NCBI RefSeq assembly: GCF_000243395.2
Contig: NZ_CM001484.1
Coordinates: 2,413,847 to 2,477,846, forward strand
DNA from: Saccharomonospora glauca K62
GTDB lineage: Bacteria > Actinomycetota > Actinomycetes > Mycobacteriales > Pseudonocardiaceae
Direction of reading: 5' to 3'
DNA: 64,000 nucleotides
Below, one piece after another: positions 14,006-25,300 of this stretch. The translations under genes were made by a program, and so were the position numbers. Under the pieces are notes generated by a model that was not told where the DNA came from, did not search any database, and worked only from the letters and a program-made list of their open reading frames with translations. Positions within the stretch are counted from its first letter, which is position 1; each line of letters opens with the position of its first letter.

Positions 14006-14044
14006 CGTCGAAGCCGCGTCGGCGTCCGGTGCGGCTTCGACGGT
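14006..14044 (+). terminator. GC-rich terminator after the catalase gene
   Basis: CCGTCGAAGCCGC (14006-14018) and GCGGCTTCGACGG (14032-14044) form a perfect 13-bp stem with a 13-nt loop, 15 bp after the stop. There is no T-run, as is common in actinomycetes. Confidence 0.7.
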
Positions 14045-14185
14045 GTCCGGCCGGAACCGTTCCGAAAAACACCAATTTCGTCACGGCCAATCGTGGAGTC
14101 AACAGTTCGCTAAAGGCTTCAAATCGCCGTACCACCTCGGCTTCCCTGTGGTTGTATAAACCACTCGCACCAGATAGGAGTCGAG

Positions 14186-15055
14186 ATGGCAAGACTGGCG
14201 AACTGGAAGAAGTCCGTCGTCGCAGTCGCCGCGGTGGCTCTTACCACCGCGGGACTCACGATGGCCTCCACGGCACCGGCCTCCGCCGCTGCCCGAAACG
14301 GCGTCTGCGAAAGCGGCGAGTTCTGTTACTACTACAACAGCAACAATCAGGGTTCGGTCTCGGATTTCACGAGCTCGCTGGCCAATTACGGGACCACGCA
14401 ACCCAGCTGCTACGAGTTCAAGGGCTCGGGCAACGGCCAGGGGCTGTGCATCAAGAACAACGCCGCGTCGGTGTGGAACCGCAGTAACGTCACGGTGCGG
14501 GTCTACTACAACTCCAACTACGGCGGCGCGTACCAGGACTTCGCGCCGGGCGCGAAGGGCAACCTGAACTCGACGCTGAAGAACAACAACGCCTCGCACC
14601 AGTTCAACCCCGGCTCGGCGGGTCAGTTCTGGCTGCCCTTCCCGTGTGGTGAGACATGGGAGGCGGGCACCCGTACCAACCACAGCCCGGCCAACGCCGT
14701 CGACTTCAACCACTACCCCGAGGACAACGGCTGGAAGGTCTACGCCTCGGCCCCCGGCACCGTGTCCAAGGTCGCCAACACGGGCAGCACCTCCTACGGC
14801 CGTTACATCGTGATCGACCACGGAAGCGGCTGGCAGACGCTCTACGCGCACCTGAGCTCGCAGGACGTCTCCGTCGGCCAGAAGGTCACCGAGAAGACGA
14901 TGATCGGCCGGGTCGGCAGCACCGGTGGCTCCACCGGACCGCACCTGCACTACGAGCAGAAGCTCAACGGAGCGGTGCAGAAGGTGAAGTTCCGTGACGG
15001 CAGCCCCGTCTACTGGGGCAAGACCAACCTGCAGCGTAAGACCAACTGCCCCTAG
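14186..15055 (+). CDS. Secreted protein with peptidase-inhibitor I36-like and M23 metallopeptidase domains
   Basis: The 289-residue protein has a signal peptide (about 1-35: basic WKKS, hydrophobic core, cut after APASA). Residues about 38-145 are Cys/Tyr/Asn-rich (GEFCYYYNSNNQGSVSDF) and resemble the inhibitor I36 fold, a beta-gamma-crystallin-like module. Residues about 150-280 form an M23/LytM domain with zinc ligands in NHSPANAVDFNH (His, Asp) and GPHLHYEQ (HxH). M23 enzymes cut peptidoglycan cross-bridges, so a cell-wall or antibacterial role outside the cell is likely. ATG 14186 follows TAGGAGTCGAG, and a TATAAA-like element lies about 30 bp upstream. Confidence 0.85.
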   Translation: MARLANWKKSVVAVAAVALTTAGLTMASTAPASAAARNGVCESGEFCYYYNSNNQGSVSDFTSSLANYGTTQPSCYEFKGSGNGQGLCIKNNAASVWNRSNVTVRVYYNSNYGGAYQDFAPGAKGNLNSTLKNNNASHQFNPGSAGQFWLPFPCGETWEAGTRTNHSPANAVDFNHYPEDNGWKVYASAPGTVSKVANTGSTSYGRYIVIDHGSGWQTLYAHLSSQDVSVGQKVTEKTMIGRVGSTGGSTGPHLHYEQKLNGAVQKVKFRDGSPVYWGKTNLQRKTNCP

Positions 15056-15083
15056 ACCGGGCGACGTCTTCGCTTCTTTCGTA

Positions 15084-15114
15084 GGCGGCTCCGTCCCGTA
15101 CGGGCGGAGTCGCC
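15084..15114 (+). terminator. Terminator after the M23 gene
   Basis: GGCGGCTCCGTCCCG (15084-15098) pairs with CGGGCGGAGTCGCC (15101-15114) through a long imperfect stem with one bulge and G-U pairs, 29 bp after the stop. Confidence 0.6.
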
Positions 15115-15237
15115 TCGTGGTGTCTCGGCGACCGCGGTCGTCTCTCGACGTGGTTGAGAAGCACCCGGCCGGGTAGCCGTCTGCTCGGACGACTCTTCCC
15201 GTCCCGGAGGCGCGGCGGGGAGCGAGGAGGTACACCG

Positions 15238-17028
15238 ATGGCCGAGACGGTTGGCGACTACCTGCTGCGACGACTGCGGGAATGGGGCGTGGCCCAGGTC
15301 TTCGGGTATCCCGGCGATGGCATCAACGGCATTGTCGCCGCGTTCGGGAAGGCGGACAACCGACCACGGTTCGTGCAGTCGCGCCACGAGGAGATGTCGG
15401 CCTTCCAGGCCGTGGGGTATGCGAAGTTCAGTGGCAACGCGGGAGTGTGCCTGGCGACGTCCGGTCCGGGAGCCGTGCACCTCCTCAACGGGTTGTACGA
15501 CGCGAAACTCGACCACGTGCCCGTCGTCGCCGTGGTCGGACAGACCGCGCGCAGCGCGATGGGCGGCAGTTACCAGCAGGAGCTCGACCTCCAGGCACTG
15601 CTGAAGGACGTCGCGTCGGAGTACCTGGTGGAGGTCAACGTCGCCGAGCAGTTGCCCAACGCCCTCGACCGGGCGTTTCGCACCGCGTTGTCACGCCGCG
15701 CCCCCACCGCGCTGATCATTCCGGCGGACCTGCAGGAACAGTCCTACAGCGCGCCGGAACACGCGTTCAAGCAGGTGCCGTCGAGCCCGCCGAGCGTCCC
15801 GCGGGCGGCGCTGGTGCCGCACGAGGACGACCTCGCGCACGCCGCGGAGGTGCTGAACGCCGGAGACCGGGTCGCCATCCTCGTCGGGCAGGGCGCGCGA
15901 GACGCCGCCGAGGAGGTGGAGCGGGTCGCCGACGTCACCGGGGCGGGCGTGGCGAAGGCGTTGCTGGGCAAGGACGTGCTGGGGGACGACCTGCCGTACG
16001 TGACCGGTTCGATCGGCTTGCTCGGCACTCGCCCGAGCTACGAGTTGATGCGTGACTGCGACACGCTGCTGATCGTCGGCTCCAACCTGCCCTACTCGCA
16101 GTTCCTGCCCGACTACGACCGGGCGCGAGCCGTGCAGATCGACATCGACGGTGGCGTCCTGGGCATGCGGTATCCGACCGAGGTCAACCTCCTCGGCGAC
16201 GCCAAGGCGACGCTGCGCGCGTTGCTGCCGCTGTTGCGGCGCAAGACCGACCGGTCGTGGCGGGAGACCGTCGAGCGCAACGTCGCGCGATGGTGGACCA
16301 CCGTGCGCGACCAGGCACTGCTCGACGCCTCCCCGATCAACCCGATGCGGGTGGTGCACGAGTTGTCGGAGCGGATTCCGGAGGACGCGGTGGTCACGGC
16401 GGACTCCGGGTCGTCCACGAACTGGTTCGCCCGCAACCTGAGGCTGCGGGGCCGGATGCGCGCCTCCCTGTCGGGCGGGCTCGCCACGATGGGCTCCGGC
16501 GTGCCCTACGCGATCGGCGCGAAGTTCGCCCATCCCGAGCGGCCCGTGGTGGCGCTGGTCGGTGATGGCGCGATGCAGATGAACGGCATGGCGGAGCTGG
16601 TGACGATCTCCCGCTATCGCCACCTGTGGCGCGACCCCCGGCTGGTGGTGTGCGTGTTCGACAACCACGACCTCAACCAGGTCACGTGGGAACTGCGGGC
16701 CATGGGCGGGGCCCCGAAGTTCGAGGAGTCGCAGAGCCTGCCCGACGTCCCCTATGCCGAGTTCGCCAAGCTCGTGGGGCTGGAGGGCATCACCGTGGAC
16801 GACCCGGACGAGCTGGGCGCCGCGTGGGACGCGGTCCTCGCCGCCGACCGCCCCGTCGTGCTGGACGTGCACTGCGATCCGGAACTGCCGCCCATCCCGC
16901 CGCACGCGACGTTCGACCAGCTCAAGTCGATGACCGAAGCACTGCTGAAGGGCGATCCGAACGCCTGGCACGTCCTCGTCCAGGGGGTCAGGACAAAGGC
17001 ACGGGAAGTGCTGCCCGGAACCCGGTGA
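15238..17028 (+). CDS. Thiamine pyrophosphate-dependent enzyme (pyruvate oxidase/acetolactate synthase-like)
   Basis: The 596-residue protein has the three-domain fold of TPP enzymes: N-terminal pyrimidine-binding domain with the catalytic Glu in [19 protein letters not shown], a central domain (about 190-330), and the C-terminal diphosphate domain with [13 protein letters not shown]. It resembles PoxB-type pyruvate oxidases and related actinobacterial enzymes more than biosynthetic acetolactate synthase, since no small subunit is adjacent. ATG 15238 lies behind GAGGAGG. It stands alone between terminators. The actual substrate (pyruvate or another 2-oxo acid) cannot be read from the sequence. 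Confidence 0.8.
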   Translation: MAETVGDYLLRRLREWGVAQVFGYPGDGINGIVAAFGKADNRPRFVQSRHEEMSAFQAVGYAKFSGNAGVCLATSGPGAVHLLNGLYDAKLDHVPVVAVVGQTARSAMGGSYQQELDLQALLKDVASEYLVEVNVAEQLPNALDRAFRTALSRRAPTALIIPADLQEQSYSAPEHAFKQVPSSPPSVPRAALVPHEDDLAHAAEVLNAGDRVAILVGQGARDAAEEVERVADVTGAGVAKALLGKDVLGDDLPYVTGSIGLLGTRPSYELMRDCDTLLIVGSNLPYSQFLPDYDRARAVQIDIDGGVLGMRYPTEVNLLGDAKATLRALLPLLRRKTDRSWRETVERNVARWWTTVRDQALLDASPINPMRVVHELSERIPEDAVVTADSGSSTNWFARNLRLRGRMRASLSGGLATMGSGVPYAIGAKFAHPERPVVALVGDGAMQMNGMAELVTISRYRHLWRDPRLVVCVFDNHDLNQVTWELRAMGGAPKFEESQSLPDVPYAEFAKLVGLEGITVDDPDELGAAWDAVLAADRPVVLDVHCDPELPPIPPHATFDQLKSMTEALLKGDPNAWHVLVQGVRTKAREVLPGTR

Positions 17029-17182
17029 CGACCGTCGTTCCGGCGCCGGCCACGGCACCGGGGTGACTCGTTCTCCTTGCCACTGTGGTGTTTCTTCCAC
17101 GCGCACCGCACGGACGCCCGCGCGTGATACGAACGAGTCGAGGACCCTCGGGTCCGAACGGCAGCGATCCGAGAGAGGCATC

Positions 17183-17950
17183 GTGGGACAACAGGGAATC
17201 GCCGGAAAGATCGCGTTCGTCACCGGTGCGGGACGGGGCATCGGCGCGGCCGTGGCGCGGGCGTTGCGGGACAACGGCGCCGTGGTCGCCGCGTCGGACC
17301 GCTCCGCCGAAGTCCGTACGTCCTATGAGGACGAAGAAGGCATCACGGGGTTCACGGCGGACGTCACCGACTCGACGGCCGTCGCGGACGTCGTCGCCGA
17401 GGTGGAGGACACCTTGGGGCCGATCGACATCCTCGTCAACGTGGCGGGGGTACTGCACACCGGGCCGGTGGCGGAGTACTCCGACGAGGACTGGAATCAC
17501 ACGTTCGCGGTCAACACCACGGGTGTGTTCACCGTGTCCCGCGAGGTCACCCGACGGATGATGCCGCGCGGGCGCGGTTGCGTGGTCACCGTGTCCTCCA
17601 ACGCCGCCGGGGTGCCGCGTCGGGGCATGGCCGCCTACGCCGCCTCCAAGGCGGCCGCCACCATGTTCACCAAGTGCCTCGGGCTCGAACTCGCCGAGTA
17701 CGGGATCCGGTGCAACATCGTGGCGCCCGGCTCCACCGACACCCCGATGCAGCGTTCGATGTGGACGGACAAGGGCGCCGAGTCCGTCATCCGGGGCGAT
17801 CTGGACAGCTACCGGGTGGGCATTCCGCTGGGGCGGATCGCCGAACCGGAGGACATCGCCGCCGCGGTCGTGTTCCTGGCCTCCGACCAGGCCCGGCACA
17901 TCACGATGCACGACCTCTACGTGGACGGTGGTGCGACCCTGCGCGCGTGA
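17183..17950 (+). CDS. dhbA: 2,3-dihydro-2,3-dihydroxybenzoate dehydrogenase
   Basis: The 255-residue short-chain dehydrogenase has [10 protein letters not shown] for NAD binding, NVAGV, a catalytic serine in VTVSSNAAG and the YxxxK motif in AAYAASKAA. Its length and the Thr/Met-rich substrate loop ([12 protein letters not shown]) fit EntA/DhbA, which oxidises 2,3-dihydro-DHB to 2,3-dihydroxybenzoate. Every other step to DHB is encoded in the leftward cluster that ends next to it. GTG 17183 follows GAGAGAGG. The last 50 bp overlap the end of the convergent exporter gene. No iron box was seen upstream, in contrast to the main operon. Confidence 0.88.
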   Translation: MGQQGIAGKIAFVTGAGRGIGAAVARALRDNGAVVAASDRSAEVRTSYEDEEGITGFTADVTDSTAVADVVAEVEDTLGPIDILVNVAGVLHTGPVAEYSDEDWNHTFAVNTTGVFTVSREVTRRMMPRGRGCVVTVSSNAAGVPRRGMAAYAASKAAATMFTKCLGLELAEYGIRCNIVAPGSTDTPMQRSMWTDKGAESVIRGDLDSYRVGIPLGRIAEPEDIAAAVVFLASDQARHITMHDLYVDGGATLRA

Positions 17951-19343
17951 GTCCCGCGTCCCGGCCCTCGGGAGCGGGGCCGGGCAGGCGCAGCGCCGCG
18001 AGCAGGGCCACCCCGCACAGTCCGAGCACGCACCAGAAGGCGACGCCGAACGCGCTCGCCGCGTTTGAGGTCGCGAGCCGGGCTTCGAGCAGTACCGCCA
18101 CCACCGCGGTGCCGAGCGCCCCGCCGACGTAGTTCAGCAGGTTCAGCATGCCGGCCGCCTTCGGCAGGCGGTCCCGGTCGACGTTGCCGTAGACGACGGT
18201 CATCACCGGTGATGCGATCATCGCCGTGCCGAGACCCCGAACCAGCAGGACGAGCCCGAGGAGGGCGTCCGGAAGCTCTCCGAGCCGGGTGAACGGCATC
18301 GTGGCGACGAGGACGACGGTGAAGCCCGTGACCACGATCGTGCGCGGGGCGAGCCGGTCGATCGTGCGGTTGACGACGAGCGACCCCAGTGCCGCGCCCA
18401 CGCCCTGAGGGGCCAGCAGCAGCCCCGTCTCCCACGCCGTCAGGCCCCGGCCCGTCTGCAGGTACAGGGGAAGCAGGAACATCGTTCCGAACACCGACGC
18501 CGCCGCCCCGAACAACGCCAGCGCGGCCGAACCGAACGGCGGGGTCGTGAACAGGCGCAGCTCCAGCAGCGGGGTTCGCGTCGCACGCAGGGCATGACGG
18601 ACGAACGCGGCGAGCAGGACGACCCCGACCGCGATCGCCACCGAGGCGGGTCCGAGGCCCGTCCGGTTCGACGCCAGTTCGGTGAGACCGAGGACGAGCA
18701 CCGCGAGTCCCGGTGAGAGCAGGAGCGCTCCCCGGACGTCGAAGTGCCCGGCGGTGCCGGACGACGGCACGACGGGAACCAGCCTGCGCGCCAGCAGCAG
18801 CGCGACCAGCCCCGTCGGGAGATTGAGGTAGAACAACCAGGGCCAGTCGGCGACCCGCAGCACGACGCCGCCGAGGATCGGGCCCAGCACCGGCGCGAGC
18901 ATCGGGACGATCCCGGCGATGCTCATGAGCCGGCCCGTGCGTCTCGGTCCGGCGACGGCCGCGAGCAGGGCCTGGCCGGTGGGCACCAGCAACCCACCGC
19001 CGATGCCTTGCACCACCCGGAATCCCGCGAGCGAGGGGATCGACCAGGCGAACGCGCAGGCCGCCGACCCGGCCAGGAACACCAGCAGAGCCCCCAGCCA
19101 AGTCCGTCGTGGCCCGAACCGTTCCGCTAGCCAGCCCGCCATCGGGGCCGCCGCCACGACCGCGAGCAGGTACGCCGTGCCCGCCCACTGGACCTCGGTG
19201 ATCGAGGCCGCGAACTCGGCCCGCAGCGTCTTCATGCCGACGTTGACGATGGTCGAGTCCAGTGACGCCATGAACGTGCCGAGCACGAGCACGAACGCCA
19301 GGCCGAGCAGTCGGCCGTCGATGCGGTCGGCCCCGGCGCTCAT
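17901..19343 (-). CDS. MFS transporter, DHA2/EmrB family (probable siderophore exporter)
   Basis: The 480-residue protein has about 14 membrane helices, with [16 protein letters not shown] in helix 1, the motif A-like [13 protein letters not shown], and [18 protein letters not shown]2 proteins are proton-driven drug and siderophore exporters. Its ATG overlaps the NRPS stop (ATGA, 19343-19340), making it the last gene of the siderophore operon, so export of the catecholate product is the likely role. The 3' end overlaps dhbA tail-to-tail. Confidence 0.85.
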   Translation of the reverse strand: MSAGADRIDGRLLGLAFVLVLGTFMASLDSTIVNVGMKTLRAEFAASITEVQWAGTAYLLAVVAAAPMAGWLAERFGPRRTWLGALLVFLAGSAACAFAWSIPSLAGFRVVQGIGGGLLVPTGQALLAAVAGPRRTGRLMSIAGIVPMLAPVLGPILGGVVLRVADWPWLFYLNLPTGLVALLLARRLVPVVPSSGTAGHFDVRGALLLSPGLAVLVLGLTELASNRTGLGPASVAIAVGVVLLAAFVRHALRATRTPLLELRLFTTPPFGSAALALFGAAASVFGTMFLLPLYLQTGRGLTAWETGLLLAPQGVGAALGSLVVNRTIDRLAPRTIVVTGFTVVLVATMPFTRLGELPDALLGLVLLVRGLGTAMIASPVMTVVYGNVDRDRLPKAAGMLNLLNYVGGALGTAVVAVLLEARLATSNAASAFGVAFWCVLGLCGVALLAALRLPGPAPEGRDAGLTRAGSHHRPRRGRAS

Positions 19344-22300
19344 CGGTGTCCCACCGAATCCACGCAGGCGTCCAGCAGGTGGCTCGCGTCGGCGTCGAGC
19401 ACGTCGGGACGGCTCAGCGCACGCAACGCCCGCCGCAGCGACGCGGCCAGCGCCTCGGCGTCCTCCCGTGTCACCGCGTCGGGACGGTACCCGACGATCG
19501 CGCGCCACCCGACTCCCTCGGGCATGACGGTGACCGTCACCGGGTGGTGGGTGAACTCGCGGAAGCGGGTTCCCACGACCCGCACTCCCGGCGCGGGCTC
19601 GGCCAACGCGGCGGGGTCCACCGGGTAGTTCTCGAACACCAGGAGGCTGTCGAACAACCGGCTCACCCCGGCCAGCCGTTCGAGGTCGGCGAGCGAGACG
19701 GCGTGGTGTTCGGCGAGGGCCCGCTGTCCGGCCTGCAGCTCACCGAGGGCCCGCGCGAGCGGCCCGGACAACCGGGCTCGGACGGGGACGGTGTTGGCGA
19801 GCAGTCCCAGCACCTCCTCCACACCGTCCACATCGGGCGTTCGCCCGGAGACCATCGCACCGAAGCACACCTCCGGTCGCCCCGATCGGGCCGCCAGCAC
19901 GGCGGACCACGCGCCCTGCACGAGCGTGTTCACGGTCAGCCCGGCCACCGTCGCGGTGGCGGTCAGGGCGCGCACCAGGTCGGGTTCGACGTCGAACACG
20001 ACCGGCGCGGGAAGCGCGGGCACCGCCTCGGGAAGCTCCCGGTCGCCGACGAGGTGGTTCCCTTCGCCCAGCCCGGAGAGCGCGGCGCGCCAGGCGGCGG
20101 TCTCGGCGTCCCGGTCGCGGTCGGCCAGCCATCGCAGGTACCGGGAGAACGGCACGGGTGGGGGCAACACCCGTGCCGGGTCCTCTCCCCGAACTCGCGC
20201 GGTGTAGGCGGCGAAGATCTCCCCGAGCATCCGGGGCGCCGACCAGCCGTCGGAGAGCACGTGGTGGCTGGTGAGCACCAGCTCCGTTCTCCGCTCCCCG
20301 CGCCGGACGACGGTCACCCGCACCGCCGATCCTCGGGTGAGGTCGAAGCGCTCCGCGAGGTCGTCCTCCAGGAGCCGGTCGACGGCCCGCTGCTGCTCCC
20401 CCGCGTCGGTGATCCCGGAGAGATCGACGTGGCGGCGGTCCGGTGCGGCGTCGGCGAGCAGCACCTGCACCGCGCCCGCGCCGAGGTCTTCCGGGAACGC
20501 CGCCCCCAGATTCGGGTGCCGAGCCAGCAGGTCGCCCGCGGCCGCGTGCAGGGCCTCCACGTCCACCTCGCCGGCCAACGAGAACACGACCTGCACGGTG
20601 TACGGGTCGGGTCCGTCCGCCGCGGCACGGGAGTGCCGCAGCACGAGTTCCTGCAGCGGACTCAGCGGCAGTACGTCGGTCACCCGGTAGCGCCGTTCCA
20701 GTTCCTCCACGCTGGACTGGTCGAGGTCGACCAGCGGGAAGTCCGACGGGGTGTGGCCGGCCCCGGCGAGTGCGTCCGGGTCGGCGGCGAGCGCAGTGAG
20801 ACAGTCCCGGAAGCTCTCGGCGAGCGCGGCGATCTCGGCGTCGGTGAACAACGCACGGGGCCACGTGAAGCGGACTCGCAGCGCGGCGCCGCCCCCGTCG
20901 TCCCACGTCATCGCGTCGACCATCAGACCGTGCGGCAGGGGGAGGGCGTCGCCGCCGGAGCCGAACGGGTTCGCTCCCGGCGGAACCTGCCACGGCCGTT
21001 CCTCGGCCGGGGTGGGGGCGAACTGGCCCAGGTAGTTCCAGCTGATCTCCGGTCGGGGTTCGGCACGCAGCTCCGGTTCTCCCGCCGCGGTCAGGATGCC
21101 GTGGCCGAGGCCGTCACCTTGGGCCCGGAGCTGTTCCTTGACCGCCTTGAGCGCCCGCGCCGTCGAGCCCTCGGGCACGGTGATCCACGCGGGGTGCACC
21201 GCCGTGAACCAGCCCACCGTGCGCGACAGATCCACCTCCCCGGTTCCGTCGGGGCGGCGCGGGGGCCTGCCGTGGCTTTCCAGCGCCACGTACAGCTCGG
21301 GTGCCCGGCCCCGCCACCGACCGACCGCCCGAGCCAACGCGGTGAGCAGCACGGTGTCGGGCGTGCCGTGGTACGCCGCGGGCAGCGTCGTCAGGAGGGT
21401 GCGCGTGAGTTCGGGGTCGAGGTGGAGTTCGTGGTGCACGGCGGTGGCACCGGTGTCACGGGTCGCGTCGAACGCGATCGCCGACAGCGGTTCGGTGTTC
21501 GTGGCGTGGTCGGCGACTCGCCGCCAGTGCGGCAGTTCCGTCCTCCGGCGTTCCGCCGCCTCGCGCAGGGCGCGGGCCCACCCGAGGAACGACTCCCCTC
21601 GCCGCGACTCGTTCGGCTCGCTCCTGCCCGAGCTCGCGGCGGCGTACCCGATCTCGAGGTCGTCGCGCAGGACGCGCCAGGAGACCCCGTCGACCACGAG
21701 GTGGTGGGCGATCAGCACGAGCCTGCCGAGTGCCTCCGGCCCGCGATCCACCCACACGGCACGCACCAGTGGCCCGTTCCAGGGGTCCAGTTCGGCGCGG
21801 GCGGCGGCGATCTCGGCGGCGACGAGGGCGCGCACGTCCTCGTCGGGACGCACGGTGACCCGCGTGAGCACGTCGCTCGCGGTGACCGTCCCCGGTTCGG
21901 GAATCCGCAGCATCGGCTCGGGGTCGCCGGGGACCAGGTGGGCCCGCAGCACGGCGTGCCGGTCGAGCAGGTCGTCCAGCACCGCCCGCCACACCGCGAG
22001 CGAACCGTCCGCCGGGACACAGATCTCCGTCCACTGACAGAAGTCCCGCAGCGTGTCCGCTCCGCCGGGTGTCTTCTCGCAGCGGTGCAGCAGGTCGAGC
22101 ATCACCGGGGTGAGCGGCGCGTCGCCGGTGACCGGGCCGAAGGCGGCGCCGGGGGTGTCGGGGTCGGCCTCGGCGCAGCGGGCGGCGATGCCCGCGATCG
22201 TGACGCCGTCGAGCACGTCCCGTGGCCCCAGCCGCAGACCGTGCCTCCGGGCGCGCGACACCACTTGCAGCGACACGATGCTGTCGCCGCCGATCTCCAG

Positions 22301-25300
22301 GAACCGGTCGTCGAGACCGACGTCGTCGCCCAGCACCTCGCGGACGATGTCGAGCAGCACCCTCTCGGCCCTGGTGACCGGTTCCCGCGCGGGGGTAGCC
22401 CGCGCCTCGGGCTCGGGCAGCGCGGCCTGGTCGAGTTTGCCGCCGGGGGTGAGCGGCAGGCGGTCGAGTGCCACGAAGGTCGTGGGCACCATGTGGTCGG
22501 GCAACTCGGTCAGCAGGTCCTCGCGCAGTCGGTCCGGGTCGACCGTCGAGCCCTCGGCGGGGATCACGTAGCCCACGAGCCGGCCGTCGCGGACCACGAC
22601 CGCGCATCCGCGCACGCCCGGGTGCCGGGTGAGAGCCGACTCGATCTCCGCGAGTTCGATCCGGAATCCACGGATCTTGACCTGCCGGTCGGCGCGGCCG
22701 AGGAACACCAACTGTCCGTCGGGCCGCCAGTACACCACGTCCCCGGTGCGGTACATCCTGCTGCCCGGCTCGCCGAACGGGTCGGCCACGAAGGCCCGCG
22801 CCGTCTGTCCCGGACGTCCCAGGTAGCCGCGGGCGAGCTTCGGTCCGGCCAGGTACAGCTCCCCCGGAACGCCGACGCCGACCGGCTGCAAGCCGTCGTC
22901 GAGGACGTAGGCGCGCACGTTCGGATCCGGCCGTCCGATGGGGACGGTGCCCGACTCACCGGGCTCGTAGCGCCAGGTCACGGAGTTGACCGTGACCTCG
23001 GTGGGCCCGTAGGCGTTGAACAGCGCCCGGCGTCCCTCTCCCCAGCGGCGTGCGAGTTCGGCGTCGAGGCGCTCGGCACCGACGACGAAGAACACGTCCG
23101 GGTCCACGGTGCAGCCCTCGGGGACCGCCGCCAGGAACGATGGCAGCAGGTTGATCCCGGTCACCCGGTGCTCGGCGATGTAGTCGAACAGCTCCTCGCC
23201 CGGTACGCGGACCTCCTCCGGCGCGATGACGAGCGTCCCGCCGGAGGCCAGCGGCACCATCGCCTGCCAGAACGCCACGTCGAAGCTCGTCGACGCGAAG
23301 TGCAGGTAGCGGTCGTGCTCGGTGACACCGACGACCTCCTCCTGCAACGCGATCAGGTCGGGGAGGCCGCGGTGCGGCACGGCGACTCCCTTCGGCCGCC
23401 CCGTCGTGCCGGAGGTGTAGATGATGTAGGCGAGCGAGTCGTCGGTGATCCCGGCGCGCGCGTGTTCGGGGTCGGTGTCGCGGTCCGTCGGCCGCGTCGG
23501 GTCGCCGAGCACGGCCGGGTCGTCCACCCGCAGCACCGGGGCGGCGTGCTCGCCGGGCACCCTGCCGCCGAGCGTCTCCAGCGCCGTGGCGTCGGTGACG
23601 AACGCGGTGGGCCGCGCGTCGCCGATCATGTAGGCGAGCCGGTCCCGTGGATATCCGGGGTCCAGGGGCAGGTAGACCGCGCCGGCCTTCAGTACCCCGA
23701 GCAGGGCCACGATCATCTCGACGTCCCGGCCGAGCAGCACGCCCACGGGCTCCTCCCGCCGGACCCCGGCGGCGAGCAGTGTCCGGGCGAGCCGGTTGGC
23801 CAGCCGGTCCAGCTCGGCGTAGGTGAGTCGCCGCTCCCGGCACACCACGGCCTCGGCGTGAGGTTTGCGCCGGACCCACGCGCCGAACTCGGTCAGGTAC
23901 GGCCCGCGCGGACGCCGGGGCCGCACCTCGGTGCCGACGCGCAGCATGCGGGCGGTCTCGTCCGCGTCGAGCATCGGCACCCGGCCGACGGGACGACTCG
24001 GGTCGGCGACGAGCTCGGTCAGCAGGGTGAGCAGCCAGCGCCCGTAGTCGCGCACGGTCTGCTCATCGAAGGCGTGCGGCTGGTAACCGAGTCCCACGGT
24101 GATCTCGTCGTCGGGGATCACCACCACCGTCAGCGGGTAGTGGGTGGCGTCGGTGATCCGCACCCCGGAGAGCTCTAGTCCCGGCGCGACCGGCATGGCT
24201 CCGCGCCCGGCGAACGGGAAGTTCTCCGTCACCAGCATGGTGTCGAACAACTCCCCCACCCCGACGGCGCGCTGGATGTCGGGCAGCCCCAGGTGGTGGT
24301 GCTCGGTCAGCGCCACCGACTCGGCGTGCACGCGGGCGAGCAGCTCCTCCACCGTCTCGTGCGGGGCGTGGCGCACGCGGACCGGAACGGTGTTGCCGAG
24401 CTGGCCGACCATCGACTCGACACCGTGGACCTCGGGGGGCCTGCCGGACACCGGGCAGCCGAACACGACGTCGCGGCGCCGGGTGAGCCTGCCGAGCAGC
24501 AGCCCCCACGCCGCGTGGAAGACCGTCGTCACGGTGATGCCCCGCTTGCGGGCGAAGCGGCGAAGTCGATCGCTGAACTCGTGGCCGAGCTCGATCGTCA
24601 CGCGCTCGGGACGGTCCACCCTCGGCCGCGCGGTGGCCGGGGCGAGCCGGGTGCCGTCGTCGATTCCGGACAGTGCCTCCCGCCACGCGCGCACCGCGGC
24701 GTCGCGGTCCCGCTCGGCGAGCCACTGGTGGTAGGCCGACAACGGGGCCGGGGCGGGTACCCGCGGACCACCGCCGAGTTCGGCGTAGAGCCCCAGCAGG
24801 GTGCGTCCCACCAGCGGCATCGACCAGCCGTCCAGCAACGCGTGGTGGTTGGTCAGCACCAGCCGATGCTCGCGTGGTCCCAGCGTGCACAGGCGGAACC
24901 GGAGCAACGGTGGGGTCTCCGGGTCGAAGGGGCGGTCCAGTTCGGCGCGGCAGTACGCGGCGAACGCCGCTTCCCGGTCCGCGAGCTCGGTCAGGTCGCG
25001 CCGTTCCCAGTCCGGGTCGACGGCGGCGGGCACCACCTGCACGACCTCACCCGCCGCCGTGGTGGCGAGGTGCACCCTCAGGGCGGGGTGGCGGCGCAAC
25101 AGCTCGCGGGCGGCTTCCTCCAGTCGCGGGGCGTCGAGGTCCCCGGTCAGCGACAGCACCGCTTGGACGACGTACACGTCGGCGTCTCGGGTGTCCCTGG
25201 CGAGGGTGTGGAACGACAGTCCCACCTGCAGCGGCGTCGCGGGGAGGACGTCGGCAATGCGGCCTCGCCGTTCCAGGGCGTCGATGTCGGCCTGGTCCAG

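Noticed and set aside
19346-24178. Very long open frame opposite the NRPS gene
   Set aside because: It is the antisense shadow of a GC-rich NRPS gene. Its translation is Arg/Gly/His/Val-rich without domains, while the opposite strand has complete NRPS motifs.
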